Positions 35,201 to 40,515 are shown, counted from the stretch's first letter. The stretch is 64,000 bases of DNA from JAEUSE01 sp964648985 (GCA_964648985.1 CAZYMS010000004.1:13246-77245), one strand, 5' to 3'. Notes: generated by a model not told the origin, from the letters alone. Made by a program: numbers and translations.

Positions 35201-36792
35201 GCTTTTTTGCCACCGGTAGTTCATCGCCTCTTACAGTGACTGGTTTAACCAATGGAGTTACCTATACGTTTACCGTAACCGCCACGAATAGTCTCGGAAC
35301 TAGTACGAGTTCAGGGACAAGTGCTGGCTTGACTCCCGCAAGTGTCCCGGGTGTTCCAACCAACCTTGCCTCTACCAGTGGAGATACAAGTGTTGCACTG
35401 TCATGGTCCGCGCCGGTAAGTAACGGAGGCTCTGCAGTTACCGATTATGTTATTGAATACAAATTAACCAGTGGCGGTACATGGTCAGTGTTTGCCGATG
35501 GGGTCGGTGCTGGACTTTCTGCTACGGTAACGGGCCTCGCAAATGATAACTCGTATGATTTTAGGGTCAGTGCCAAGAACGCTGCAGGACAAGGTGCAAG
35601 CACTAATTCTGTGAGTGAAACACCAGCACCACCAGCGCAGGTACTTATACAAAGCTTTACCGATCTGACTGCCCCGACTGTAGCAGCTGCAGTACGTATT
35701 ACAAACGAAGGGGCAACTGCCTACGAGTATCAATACACGTGGTGTGTTACTGACGCACAAGCAAATGTGTGCGGCGGTGGCGATGATGTGTTCTCTTCCA
35801 CAGCTGCAAAGCTTATCCAGTCCGGCGAGAACTTTGATGCTACGCTGAACTCGACGATTTCGACTCCTGGAAACTATTGGTTTCACCTAAATGTACAATT
35901 TGGTTCTGATTCTTCTGAAGCAGTACAATCTTTTACTGCAATAGCCGCAACACCAGTTGTTACTCCACCGGGCGGTGGAGGTGGTGGAGGTGGTGGGGGC
36001 GGATCTACGGGCGGTGGGGGAGTAATAGTAAGTCCACAGCCTACTCCGGTAACGACTGTCCCCGTAGGTGGGGCTGGTACAGGCGAGGCTCATCCAAACG
36101 GTACGCTTATATATGATGGTAATACATTTTATATTCTTTCTGCAGGTCAGCGAGTAGGGTTTAGAAATGAGCAAGAATATAAATCGTACGGATATACCTT
36201 TGATCAGGCTGTGCCCGCTTCCTTGTACGATAAAGCACTTCCTGAACACGGAATTAATAAAGCTATGGAGGGTACATTGGTGTTGGATGCGACCGATGGC
36301 AGAACAGTGTATATGATAGGCGCGGGTAGTACAAAGCGCGGTTTTGTTTCTGCCGCAGTATTTAAGGCGCTTGGGTATAGCTATACAAACCTGCCAAAAA
36401 TAAATCTATCCGACTATCCAACCGGAATACCGATTGGCAGTGCAAAACTACCACATCCGGATGGCTCACTCGTTATGCAAGGTAAAACTATTTGGTGGAT
36501 TCGCAATGGGCAAAAAACCGGCTTCGAGACAATGGCAGTATTCAACACATACGGCTTTAGCCTTTCAAGAGTGGTAAAAGCGAACGCTGCAGATGTAGCG
36601 TTGCCCGAAGGCCCCATTGTTAAGTTCCGCGATGGAACCTTGGTTTTGGACCAGCGGACCTATCATCTTATATCGGATGGTAAAAAGCTGGCATTCACTT
36701 CCGACAGTCAACTCATACAGCTTGGTTATAATATTGTACGAGCAGTGTTAGCTAGTCTGTATACCTATGAATCAGGTGGAGTAGTGAAGTAA
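20257..36792 (+). CDS. Giant secreted GLUG/Fn3 adhesin-like protein, 5,511 aa
   Basis: Signal peptide at residues 1-31 (KLFFLASCFVLAGFLFLASPIKA). Then an Ala/Glu/Thr/Ser-rich low-complexity region (~32-290), a conserved N-terminal domain with DTNDNGYIDRVEWIVPHLS (~300-488), and a WVGGAGNWSDAANHW module. A GLUG lead-in follows (YRLNGNIDAS...FTGNFDGAGFVISDLFIN). About 50 GLUG units span ~690-3945 (consensus YAGGLVGxNxGxIxxSYATGxVT), each followed by a Gly/Ala-rich insert of GGAGGxGG type. Thirteen Fn3 domains of 90 aa fill ~3948-5128. After a poly-Gly linker, four copies of a surface module end the protein (DGTLVLD...VYMIGAG...). No LPXTG or C-terminal TM. Likely a cell-surface fibre for adhesion or host contact. 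ATG at 20257 directly starts the signal peptide. Confidence 0.9.
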   Translation: MPHMPSVVKLFFLASCFVLAGFLFLASPIKAAVAEEVVASSETSLAALVPTQEVATTSAEGVASEPAPTVVAEVTVSEEIIDAPEAEAAPGTEGADVPEATTPAPEASTSTSEDASAQVLIVSEATEQEGALDTAPDVAEVPEESSEEVVPEIIAAGPEQVAQTEEAASVAESGAAPSAKSAPEEIISETPVAETPAQGTEMTPEVEVPAVEVAETASEISVGEELPVAEVTEIAQSTAIEEALETESVAPTVEENISETVEAETEVASTVDATPTVVEEFTSNGKTVVVSSTEEQELVHPMVNVPVGTDIPEIFRVGQEDQIKIKWQNNDGQEMQFTALDTNDNGYIDRVEWIVPHLSTQTFEIIYISNALLLDEHKNTVGDIYGLVATQDQNYASVTNGQFVRVTFEHILNESRDITLYAKPANPAEPATIEAYTVDGQRIATFATIDHDGKYRIILLGLSNPSAVFDLKVTGAVDIDFIIDPPANAYWVGGAGNWSDAANHWATTSGGAPGAGNAPDATSNVIFDASSGSASDIVNIDTTITIGSLAINGFTGTISQNADVSITNSGGQSGSYSQTSAATWTAPDPGTDTFSATGSFSVTAGTFRRYTGTGISTDPFVIYDVYGLQAMKTNLANSYRLNGNIDASVTTGWNSGEGFVPVGTNITNFTGNFDGAGFVISDLFINSTTLSYVGLFGYTLGSIQDLTLTNADITGVGIAGSNGSDGAAGSSGTTPTVGGTGTIGTAGSILYIGGLAGYNAGTITNISISGTVTGTGGAGGNSGNGGAGGNTTSGATVSGAGGTSLAGGAGAVVYSGGLIGYSAQGSINDSSSSAIVTGTGGAGGNSGNGGAGGTNSGSGIGGAGGGVGAPGVGGISYTGGLIGWVNSGIVVTSFATGNVIAAGGTGGSAGAAGVGGAGGTAAIGGAGGAGGTGATGGASFAGGLVGNNLGNIRFASYATGDITATGGTPGNGSAGGTAGASAVATTGTAATGGAGGVGGAGGIAYAGGLVGQNNSDGVVSGVTAPNYATGDVTATGSNGQNGQVGGTGGSAAAGTAHTGGTGGAGGTGGAGGGAYAGGLVGLNTGVILISNSNTGTVTVVGGTGGAGGTGGTGGAKGSSGSNGANGASGTGGSANVTSSYVGGLVGSNVGAVQDSYSTNPVIGTGGAGGSGATGVNGLTGIVGATGGTGGAAGVLYIGGVAGNNTLTITGSYHTTGAVTGTAGSGGSAGAGGAGGTGALAGAGGVATVGAIIYAGGVIGNNTGNSLLNDYSTSNVTGTGGAGGNGASGGVGATSLAGITGTVGAVGGIAYVGGVVGYSSNGEILESYSTGDVVAIGGAGGTGGNGGAGGTGAASTTGGAGANGAIGGAGGAAFGGGVLGNYILGPIGEVHNTGNVTVTGGTGGNGGAGGTGGNGGTNAVGGTGGNGGAGGAGGVANSGGIAGQSTGVINGVSYSTGNITAIAGTPGNGGVGGAGGSTTATFNATAAAAGGTGGAGGAGAIAYAGGLVGNNANTIINSYASGIITATASAGKDGAAAGSAGNGSAGGSSHAGAVGATGGAGGAGAAAYAGGLAGLNTSTITNSYIQTGSVTATGSIGGNGAAGASGGVGGTSAIGGVGGVGGVGGAGGVGHAGGVAGHNNTGGVVQDGTYSNVNITSLGGTSGNGGAGGAGGVRAVGGAGGAVVAGAIAYAGGLVGLNTATIADSHATGNVTATAGSGGSPGSGGNGGSGTTGAAGGASGATDVAASVLLRIGGAAYAGGLLGYNTTNGIIQGTSYSTGDATSTGGAGGAGANGANGGNSSGAVAGAAGIAGISGGAGGVGAAGGLVGWNIGVVSPASYAQGDVSAAGGVGGSSGSAGTPGSSGAGMAGVAGVAGGAGGIGGAAYAGGVIGYNGVLGSTISTANNVGTVASIGGAGANGAVGGAGGAGGSSTGAIGGAGGAGGAGGAGGAAYGAGVAGLNIGLIKDVNYTITTVTVVGGAAGNGAVGGNAGPSGNISGSTGATAGTGGVGGIGGAVFIGGLAGDNPGVIHNSTVVGSLSASNKAGGNGGNGGIGGDGSLGTGSHNGGVGGLGGAGGASGALYMGGLAGQGNGNISDSSSTGGTMTVAQSVGGGNGGNGGNGGTAGTGGRNGTGGAGGAGGVTGAMFVGGAIGHNSLANVTFDNIFSTNNIVISADDGGDGGAGANGANGAIGGIGGAGGAGGVTQTTATNAGGLIGDVTGAGTSILNSYATGNVTVVGDSGGTGATGGAGGNGAAGMTGGAGAVGGAGGSGGYVYGGGLIGFTSTNAYVGSSHATGNVTITAGSGGAAGNGGAGGAGGSASVGGAGAIGGAGGVGGISNVGGLVGYATSGIIVDSYSTGAVQGTSGNGGNSGNGGAGGSGGSGAIGGAGGAGTVGAAGGASFTGGLIGDHAITIETSYHTTGAVTSYSGNGGAGGAGGAGGASGNITNGTAAIGGAGGAGGAGGALHAGGLVGRNNAVTGIINNSYATSNVNGVGGNGGAGGAGGAGGDGSSGTNHIGGAGGAGGAGGAAAIAVASSLQIGGLVGSNLLGTITNSYAQTGTVTATGGAGGASSQGGVGGTGTGTALYGIGGAGGIGGAGGGIYAGGLVGYTTGVIQTGSYSKTSIDVTGGAGANGSDGRSAAANSGVAGSAGGAGGASGIVYAGGLVGYATSDIISSYASFHAGSGKGNIVVNGGVAGNGGSGGDGGSGLVGGSVGGAGGVGGAGGAETGSFVGGLSGYISATGVITDSYSENLTITGAEQPGGAGGDGGSGGTGVGTFVGGIGAVGGAGGAGGVRAFGGLVGDNLGTIQSGSYSNVNITVVGGAGGDGGSGGNGGTSGSSVSSGTAAAGGVGGAGGAGAATYGGGLVGRMSGTTQLLQILNSYATGSVTVVGGLGGNGGNGGNGGNGSTGTSTHIGSVGALGGAAGVGGEADAGGLVGMSNFSSGTSNFLYTYATGNVSSTGGNSGAAGTSGNGGASRTTIAGGAGGGAVAGVAGGASYAGGLIGNNRITTGLSDVIGSYATGNVTSIGGVGSTGSLGGNGANGAASSVGGAGGVGGAGGIGGEADAGGLLGYGSVTSGGSKYFNSYSTGNTVTATGGTGGNSGSAGTAGNGGSGAAGGATSAAGVGGTGGAAYAGGLTAQLVGSVLITTSYSTRNVLATGGASGNGATGVAGSTGGSGAIGGTGGAGGTAGAGGASYAGGLVGSSAGIIGGISYATGNVTSNGGEAGTSGAGGAGGASGSISGSTAATGGAGGSGGAGGASYAGGLVGNNGATGIISYSYSTGSVTSLGRNGSNGNTGGAGGDGSSGTGNHVGGTGGAGGAGGAGGASYSGGLVGNNVNTTNTITTSYTSGNVTGTSGTGGNAGIGGAGGLAGNVGAGGAGGVGGAGGAAGVLYTGGFVGYNDGTVQLYSYATGNVSGTAGAGGNGSTGGVGADGFDGTTANGGAGGVGGAGGAGGAGGITYGGGFTGWNNTARTIRDSSSSGDLILTGGAGGNGGTGGNGGTGGDGAAAGTGGTGGAAGARSAGIVGGITYGGGFAGYNLGTLYADYAEGNVTVNGGAGGAGGNGGTAGAGGNGGATGAGGVGGAQGATAAGGAGGALYAGGFAGYNFTAGLIQYSWASGDITTVGGNGGASGTAGTSGTGGAGGTLAGGAGGAAVAGGAGGAGGASFAGGFIGADLTTGSFNTSYASGSVTMTGGNGAMGGVGGVGGHGGTGGSGGSGNGGAGIIGGTGGVGGVGGAVTGGGLVGQNTGTISNAYALGSVTGTAGTPGNGGAGGNGGNGGTAGGGTAGSNGNGGAGGAGGAGANAHMGGLLGSQATSVITNVYSSGVPTGTKTTGATGGAGGIAGVGGTGGSGGASGAIGSSASTQYVGGITGLPTSGTYVSTYWDTTTSGYAAGDGVGNGADPSGMTGKTTAEMKQETTFVGWDFTSLIWDIDENNTYPYFSYQTVPDSPTNIVAVGGNGQATITFTPPVDNGSSTIVSYTVTSNTGGHTAIGGGSPITVTGLTNGTTYTFTVTATNANGTSSASGTSNAVTPATVPGAPTNVSAVRGNGQATITFTAPAGNGGSAILSYTVTSSPGGLTATGGSSPLVVTGLSNGTTYTFTVTATNSAGTGVSSSSSNSVTPATVPGAPTGVTAVAGNGQATITFTAPLSNGGDPITSYTVTSSPGGFTATGGSSPIIVTGLTNGTAYTFTVVATNTIGNSTSSSTSNSVTPATVPGAPTGVTAVAGNGQATITFTAPLSNGGDPITSYTVTSSPGGFTATGGSSPIIVTGLTNGTAYTFTVVATNAVGDSSASSSSNAVTPATVPGAPTNVSAVRGNGQATITFTAPAGNGGSAILSYTVTSSPGGLTATGGSSPLVVTGLSNGTTYTFTVIATNAVGDSSSSSASNSISPATVPGAPIVGTATAGDGEATITFTPPASDGSAVITSYTVTSSPGGLTATGGSSPLIVTGLTNGVTYTFTVTATNAVGVSSGSSSSNSVVPKTIPGAPTGVTAVRGNGEATITFTAPVSNGGSAITSYTVTSSPGGFTATGGSSPITVTGLTNGTTYTFTVTATNAAGTSIASSSSNSVIPATVPGAPTAVTAVRGNGEASVSFTAPISNGGSAITGYTVTSSPGGITASGGSSPIVITGLSNGTAYTFTVVATNAIGSSAASSSSNSITPAAVPGAPTSVAAVAGNGEAIISFTAPLDNGSAAITSYTVTSSPGGFTATGGSSPLIVTGLTNGVTYTFTVTATNAVGTSIASSSSNSIVPATVPGAPTSVTAVRGNGEATITFTAPVSNGGSVITGYTVTSSPGGFTATGGSSPLIVTGLTNGVTYTFTVTATNGIGTSITSSSSNSVVPATVPGAPTAVTAVRGNGEATITFTAPVSNGGSVITGYTVTSSPGGFTATGGSSPITVTGLTNGTSYTFTVVATNAVGSSSNSGASSAVTPATVPDAPINVAGTIGDGSVTVSFTTPVSNGGSAITSYTVTSNIGGFFATGSSSPLTVTGLTNGVTYTFTVTATNSLGTSTSSGTSAGLTPASVPGVPTNLASTSGDTSVALSWSAPVSNGGSAVTDYVIEYKLTSGGTWSVFADGVGAGLSATVTGLANDNSYDFRVSAKNAAGQGASTNSVSETPAPPAQVLIQSFTDLTAPTVAAAVRITNEGATAYEYQYTWCVTDAQANVCGGGDDVFSSTAAKLIQSGENFDATLNSTISTPGNYWFHLNVQFGSDSSEAVQSFTAIAATPVVTPPGGGGGGGGGGGSTGGGGVIVSPQPTPVTTVPVGGAGTGEAHPNGTLIYDGNTFYILSAGQRVGFRNEQEYKSYGYTFDQAVPASLYDKALPEHGINKAMEGTLVLDATDGRTVYMIGAGSTKRGFVSAAVFKALGYSYTNLPKINLSDYPTGIPIGSAKLPHPDGSLVMQGKTIWWIRNGQKTGFETMAVFNTYGFSLSRVVKANAADVALPEGPIVKFRDGTLVLDQRTYHLISDGKKLAFTSDSQLIQLGYNIVRAVLASLYTYESGGVVK
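22320..32095 (+). repeat. Array of about 50 GLUG repeats with Gly-rich inserts
   Basis: Coding repeats of roughly 160-240 nt. The GLUG core is moderately divergent, while the inserts are near-homopolymeric in GGT/GGC and GCx codons and vary in length, as expected from slippage and unequal crossing-over. The last unit ends with the common GLUG-protein terminus (YWDTTTSGY, WDFTSLIWDIDENNTYPYF). Confidence 0.85.
32101..35640 (+). repeat. Thirteen tandem 270-bp Fn3 repeats
   Basis: Each unit starts with a VPGAPTxVxAVxGNG-type segment and contains TVTSSPGGxTATGGSSP and GLTNGTxYTFTVxATN. Units 3 and 4 (32641 and 32911) are nearly identical at DNA level, and units 2 and 5 (32371 and 33181) likewise. 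The last two units are the most divergent. Confidence 0.9.
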
Positions 36793-36810
36793 ACAAGTCT
36801 TAGTAGCATA

Positions 36811-36842
36811 AAAAATGCTCGCTATATATGGTGAGCATTTTT
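36811..36842 (+). terminator. Intrinsic terminator of the giant gene
   Basis: AAAAATGCTCGC pairs with GTGAGCATTTTT around a TA-rich loop. Confidence 0.8.
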
Positions 36843-36878
36843 GATATGCTTGTACTATATCCCTAGCAATATATACAT

Positions 36879-37480
36879 ATGAGAAAAATAATACTGTTCA
36901 TGGTTATATCCCTTGATGGTTTTGTCGGGGGGCCGCAGAGTGAACTAGACTTTGAAATTCGCGATGAAGAGATTGGTCGGTTTTTAATTCCAGCCCTTTT
37001 GCAAAATGTAGATAGCATGGTTATGGGCCATGGGCTCTACAAAGGGTTTACCCAGGCCTGGCCTGCTATGGCGAAAGACCTCAATAGTCCGGCAGACTTA
37101 GTAGAATTTGCTCAGGGGGTCGAAAATTCCCCAAAGTACGTATTTCACACACCGCTGCTGAGTCGCTCGATAATGACGAGTGGAAAAATACTACCATGAT
37201 TCAAGCGCAGGGCGACGAAGAAGTTAGGGCTGAAATAACAAAGTTAAAACAAAGTTCAGGAAAAGATATTGTGCTCTTTGGTGGTGTGCGCATGGCGCAA
37301 ACCTTAGTACGCTTAGGGCTAGTAGACGAATATCGTTTTAAGATTCAACCAATGGCACTTGGTGCTGGACAGCCGCTCTTTGTAGGTCTCACCCAGCGGG
37401 CTAACTTAAAGCTTACATTCTCCAAAGTGTTCGATTCGGGGTGGTTGCACTTTACTACGTGCCTAAACAATAATCATTGA
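36879..37480 (+). pseudogene. Dihydrofolate reductase family (RibD C-terminal-like) gene with a frameshift
   Basis: Two overlapping frames, 36879-37199 and ~37144-37480, together make one DHFR/RibD-C-like protein of ~200 aa. The N part has IILFMVISLDGFVGGP and MVMGHGLYKGF; the C part has DNDEWKNTTMIQ, KDIVLFGGVRMAQTLVRLGLVDEYRF and LFVG. The frame changes near 37140-37150: one missing T in the TTT run restores FSHTAAESLDNDEWKNTT, the expected family sequence. It is either a real recent mutation, ribosomal slippage or a sequencing error. An ATGA overlap (37196-37199) could allow re-initiation, but a two-chain enzyme is unlikely. Confidence 0.75.
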
Positions 37481-37511
37481 AAAATTCCCAAGCAGCAGCT
37501 TGGGAATTTTT
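37481..37511 (+). terminator. Intrinsic terminator
   Basis: Perfect 13-bp stem AAAATTCCCAAGC / GCTTGGGAATTTT with a 4-nt loop, directly after the DHFR-family stop. Confidence 0.9.
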
Positions 37512-37572
37512 GTATTTACAAACCTGATGGCTGAGGGTAGTATGAGGTAGTAGGGTAATTTACTCAAAATAT

Positions 37573-37866
37573 ATGTGGAAAGAATATACAGAATATTTTC
37601 GAAATAATCCCGAAGGCTACTGGTTTAAGGCTAAGCTATATGGTTGGGGTTGGACACCGGTAAAATGGCAGGGGTGGGTGGCAATTTTGGTATATCTGTT
37701 TGCTGTATTTGCGTTTGCATTAACTTTGAATAATGATTCACCTCCCCGCGAAGTAGTCTTTACTTTTGTGCTGCCTACCGCAATTCTGACTGCTGCGCTC
37801 ATTCGTTTGTGCTACAAAACCGGGGAAAAACCCCATTGGCAGTGGGGTCCACCGAAGCAGAAATAA
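37573..37866 (+). CDS. Small two-TM membrane protein
   Basis: 97 aa. The N-terminus EYFRNNPEGYWFKAKLYGWGWTPVKWQGW is followed by two TM helices (VAILVYLFAVFAFALTL and VVFTFVLPTAILTAALIRL) and a Trp/Pro tail (PHWQWGPPKQK). The GYWFKAKxYGWGWTPVTWQGW pattern recurs in short uncharacterised proteins of Patescibacteria as far as I recall. Function unknown. ATG 37573 follows a TA-rich TATATG context. Confidence 0.7.
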   Translation: MWKEYTEYFRNNPEGYWFKAKLYGWGWTPVKWQGWVAILVYLFAVFAFALTLNNDSPPREVVFTFVLPTAILTAALIRLCYKTGEKPHWQWGPPKQK

Positions 37867-37906
37867 TCTCAAGAGAGTTTGGGCAACTTTTGCTATACAT
37901 TTATAT

Positions 37907-38377
37907 ATGGACAAAACTACATTTGATTGGAAAAAATATATAATGGAATGTATGCAGTCTACGAATTTTTGCACATTGGGCACTGTAGATAAAAAGGGGG
38001 TGTGGACCAATCCTGTATTTTTTGCTTGGGATAACAAGCTCAATTTGTATTTTATTTCTCAAATGCATTCTCGCCATATGCAAAACTTGCAAAAAGATGG
38101 TCGCATATCCGTGGCCATATATAGTACTGAACAAATGGGCGACGTTGCCGGCATCCAGCTTGAAGGTACAGCTCAGATTTTGCTAAATGATGCACCGGCT
38201 ATCCAGCATGCATTTGATACATATTTTGCGAGGGCAGGTAAGGGGAATGATGTGCAGCAATATATAAACAATCCTACATGGATATTTGTGCAAATTACTC
38301 CTGAGTATATGTACTACTTTGACACTCGTTTTTTTGAAGAAGAAAGGCAGGAGGTGCCGTTGGAAAAATTAATATAG
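37907..38377 (+). CDS. Pyridoxamine 5'-phosphate oxidase-like flavin-fold protein
   Basis: 156 aa of the PNPOx-like split-barrel family. Visible: FCTLGTVDKKGVWTNPVFFAW, LYFISQMHSRHMQNLQKDGRISVAIY and GIQLEGTAQIL, ending with a strand-rich IFVQITPEYMYYFD. Such proteins bind FMN, F420 or haem and act as small oxidoreductases or scavengers; true PNP oxidase activity is not implied because the C-terminal substrate motif is missing. The start has TGCTATACA 7 nt upstream, a leaderless type. Confidence 0.8.
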   Translation: MDKTTFDWKKYIMECMQSTNFCTLGTVDKKGVWTNPVFFAWDNKLNLYFISQMHSRHMQNLQKDGRISVAIYSTEQMGDVAGIQLEGTAQILLNDAPAIQHAFDTYFARAGKGNDVQQYINNPTWIFVQITPEYMYYFDTRFFEEERQEVPLEKLI

Positions 38378-38420
38378 TTATAACGTACCTGGTCTAAGGT
38401 TAATTTGAGGAGAAGGATAT

Positions 38421-39305
38421 ATGCAAAAGATTATAACGCATTTGTGGTTTGATAAGGAAGCAAAAGAGGCGAGCGAGTTTTATGTTTCTTTATTTCCGGA
38501 CTCAAAAATCAGTAACGTCCGCACTATCACCGGTACGCCGTCGGGTGATTGCGATATAGTAAACTTTGTGTTAGCAGACCAGGGATTTATGGCTATAAGT
38601 GCGGGGCCATACTTTAAGCTCAACCCATCCATTTCCCTGTTCGCAGTGTTTGAAAATGAAGAAGATATCACTGCAGCATGGAACAAGCTTATAGAAGGCG
38701 GTAAAGCGCTTATGGCGTTTGATACCTATCCGTGGGCGCATAAGTATGGTTGGGTCCAGGACAAGTACGGGCTTACCTGGCAACTCTCTATGAGCGAACA
38801 TCACCAGGTGGCGCAGCGCATAACCCCACTACTTATGTATACGCAAAGTATGGCGGGTAAAACAAAAGAAGCCATAGAACATTATACCAGTGTATTTCCA
38901 GATTCAAACGTAGAAATGATGGTGCCATATAACGAAGGTGAAGGAGATGTTGCGGGGTATATAAAGCATTCCCGCTTTAGTTTGCTTGGTCAGAATTTTA
39001 TGGCCATGGATAGCTCTGGCAAACATGATTTTGTATTTAATGAGGCTATTTCATTTGTTGTGCATTGCAATACACAAGAAGAAATAGATACGTACTGGGA
39101 AAAACTTTCGGCGGACCCTTCAGCGGAACAATGTGGTTGGCTCAAAGATAGGTTTGGCGTATCTTGGCAAATAGTACCAGCTGCTATGAGCGAAATGATG
39201 GAGCGTGCTACTAAGGAGCAAATGGATAGGATAACACAAGCGTTTCTAAAAATGAAAAAGTTTAACATCGCTGAGCTACAAAAGGCATATGAATCAGGTG
39301 TTTAG
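38421..39305 (+). CDS. Tandem two-domain VOC (PhnB-like) protein
   Basis: 294 aa made of two PhnB-like VOC domains. Domain 1 (~1-135): ITHLWFDKEAKEASEFYVSLFPDSKISN, KYGLTWQLS. Domain 2 (~140-280): TPLLMYTQSMAGKTKEAIEHYTSVFPDS, DRFGVSWQIVP. Often annotated as 3-demethylubiquinone-9 3-methyltransferase-like, but it has no methyltransferase fold. An SD-like GAGGAG precedes ATG 38421, and it follows the PNPOx gene by 43 nt, so co-transcription is likely. The internal duplication makes a monomeric equivalent of the usual VOC dimer. Confidence 0.85.
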   Translation: MQKIITHLWFDKEAKEASEFYVSLFPDSKISNVRTITGTPSGDCDIVNFVLADQGFMAISAGPYFKLNPSISLFAVFENEEDITAAWNKLIEGGKALMAFDTYPWAHKYGWVQDKYGLTWQLSMSEHHQVAQRITPLLMYTQSMAGKTKEAIEHYTSVFPDSNVEMMVPYNEGEGDVAGYIKHSRFSLLGQNFMAMDSSGKHDFVFNEAISFVVHCNTQEEIDTYWEKLSADPSAEQCGWLKDRFGVSWQIVPAAMSEMMERATKEQMDRITQAFLKMKKFNIAELQKAYESGV

Positions 39306-39325
39306 TAGAAGAAAGTAAGCTGATA

Positions 39326-39353
39326 AAAACAGTAGCGAAAGCTGCTGTTTTTT
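39326..39353 (+). terminator. Intrinsic terminator
   Basis: AAAACAGTAGC pairs with GCTGCTGTTTT (one G-U), GAAA tetraloop, T run. Confidence 0.85.
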
Positions 39354-39389
39354 GTTATGGTTAATTAATAAGTTATTAAATTAACACAT

Positions 39390-39845
39390 ATGGAAAAAAT
39401 ACATTTCTCTATCTTCATACATGCCCCGCGCGAGAAAGTGTGGCACACCATGCTCGATGATAGTACGTATCGCCAGTGGACTGCTGCATTTAACCCGGGT
39501 TCGTACTACAAGGGCGACTGGAATAAGGGTTCGAAAATACTATTCCTTGGACCGGAAACTCAACCTGGCGAAGGTGAGGGTGGTATGGCTAGTCGCATAG
39601 CAGAGAATAGAGAGTTCGAGTTTATATCTATAGAGCACGTAGGCATAGTAAAAAATGGGGTAGAGGACACTGAAAGCGAGGAAGCAAAGAAGTGGTCGCC
39701 AGCATTCGAAAACTATACATTTACCGATAAGGGTGACGGCACAGAGGTAGTAGTAGAAATGGATATTATGCCTGAGTATAAAGAAATGTTTGAGGGTATG
39801 TGGCCCAAAGCCTTGGAAAAACTTAAAGAAGTAGCTGAGCAATAG
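39390..39845 (+). CDS. SRPBCC (AHSA1-like) protein
   Basis: 151 aa of the START/Bet v1-like SRPBCC superfamily: IHFSIFIHAPREKVWHTMLDDSTYRQWTAAFNPGSYYKGDWNKG at the N-terminus, TEVVVEMDIMPEYKEMFEGMWPKALEKLK at the C-terminus. AHSA1-type members bind hydrophobic ligands in a deep cavity; specific role unknown. It lies 6 nt before the DUF1801 gene, forming a two-gene operon. DUF1801, SRPBCC and VOC genes are also often neighbours in soil bacteria. Confidence 0.85.
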   Translation: MEKIHFSIFIHAPREKVWHTMLDDSTYRQWTAAFNPGSYYKGDWNKGSKILFLGPETQPGEGEGGMASRIAENREFEFISIEHVGIVKNGVEDTESEEAKKWSPAFENYTFTDKGDGTEVVVEMDIMPEYKEMFEGMWPKALEKLKEVAEQ

Positions 39846-39851
39846 ATTATA

Positions 39852-40220
39852 ATGACAAACATAAAAGATATAGATGCGTATATTCGCACGTATCCCGAAG
39901 ATGTTCAGCAGTTATTGAAAAAAGTACGACAGGTAATTCGGGCGGTAGCGCCTAAAGCAGAAGAATGTATTAAATACGGCCTTCCTACTTTCATGCTGAA
40001 TGGAAAAAACTTAGTTCACTTTGGTGGTTTTAAAAATCATATTGGGTTTTATCCAGCGCCTTCCGGTATAATTGCTTTTAAAAAAGAACTTTCAAAATAC
40101 GGAGGTGCGAAGGGTTCCATTCAATTTTCACTTGATAAACCCCTACCACTTATACTTATAAAAAAGATTACGCAGTTTCGCGTTAAAGAAAATATGAAAC
40201 TCGTCAAGAAAAATATGTAA
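39852..40220 (+). CDS. DUF1801/YdhG-like protein
   Basis: 122 aa: VQQLLKKVRQVIRAVAPKAEECIKYGLPTFMLNGKNLVHFGGFKNHIGFYP, then KGSIQFSLDKPLPLILIKKITQFRVKEN. This is the YdhG/iron chaperone-like branch of DUF1801 (relatives of Bacillus Fra, a proposed iron chaperone); the acidic iron-binding positions are not obvious here, so that role is not asserted. Second gene of the SRPBCC operon; ended by a strong terminator. Confidence 0.85.
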   Translation: MTNIKDIDAYIRTYPEDVQQLLKKVRQVIRAVAPKAEECIKYGLPTFMLNGKNLVHFGGFKNHIGFYPAPSGIIAFKKELSKYGGAKGSIQFSLDKPLPLILIKKITQFRVKENMKLVKKNM

Positions 40221-40273
40221 GGGAAATTACGAGAGTCCCCGCTGCGGGTAATTATTGTGCGGGAGGTTCGAAT

Positions 40274-40310
40274 AAAAAAACCGCTTCTCAGGCCGAGAAG
40301 TGGTTTTTTT
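40274..40310 (+). terminator. Intrinsic terminator
   Basis: AAAAAAACCGCTTCTC pairs with GAGAAGTGGTTTTTTT (one G-U) around a 5-nt loop. Confidence 0.9.
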
Positions 40311-40326
40311 ATCCTGCACACAGTCT

Positions 40327-40468
40327 TTAGCGCAGAAGTCCTGTTGTATGCAGTAGAAGGAGAAGTACTGTTACTGAGATAAGCAAGAAGCAGAAGAAAA
40401 TACTTGGTCTACACGAGAGTCCCAGCTACACCATGATCGTCATACTTTTCAGGCGGTCTCCCATACAT
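40327..40468 (-). pseudogene. Degraded small membrane protein gene
   Basis: Minus strand. ATG 40468 opens MYGRPPEKYDDHGVAGT and stops at 40409. A second frame from 40425 gives FFCFLLISVTVLLLLLHTTGLLR and stops at 40327. Together they read like a ~45-aa protein with a charged N-terminus and one TM helix, broken by a one-base shift. The C-terminal LHTTGLL resembles LHLAGIV of the intact 56-aa protein at 15432. Could be two chance frames. Confidence 0.35.
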
Positions 40469-40515
40469 CCATTCGTTACATAACGTACTGGATATTTATT
40501 GTAGGATCCTTGCTT

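Noticed and set aside
22320..35640. CRISPR-like regular repeats
   Set aside because: Repeats are translated protein modules without constant repeats and unique spacers of CRISPR size.
20257..36792. Many long minus-strand and shifted frames (Pro-rich, Leu-rich) inside the giant gene
   Set aside because: They are mirror images of Gly/Ala-rich and Fn3 repeat codons; no signal or start context.
38421..39305. Ubiquinone methyltransferase annotation often attached to this family
   Set aside because: The protein is two VOC domains without a SAM-binding fold.
40221..40290. tRNA-like GGTTCGAAT
   Set aside because: No acceptor, D or anticodon stems can be formed around it; it lies beside a terminator.
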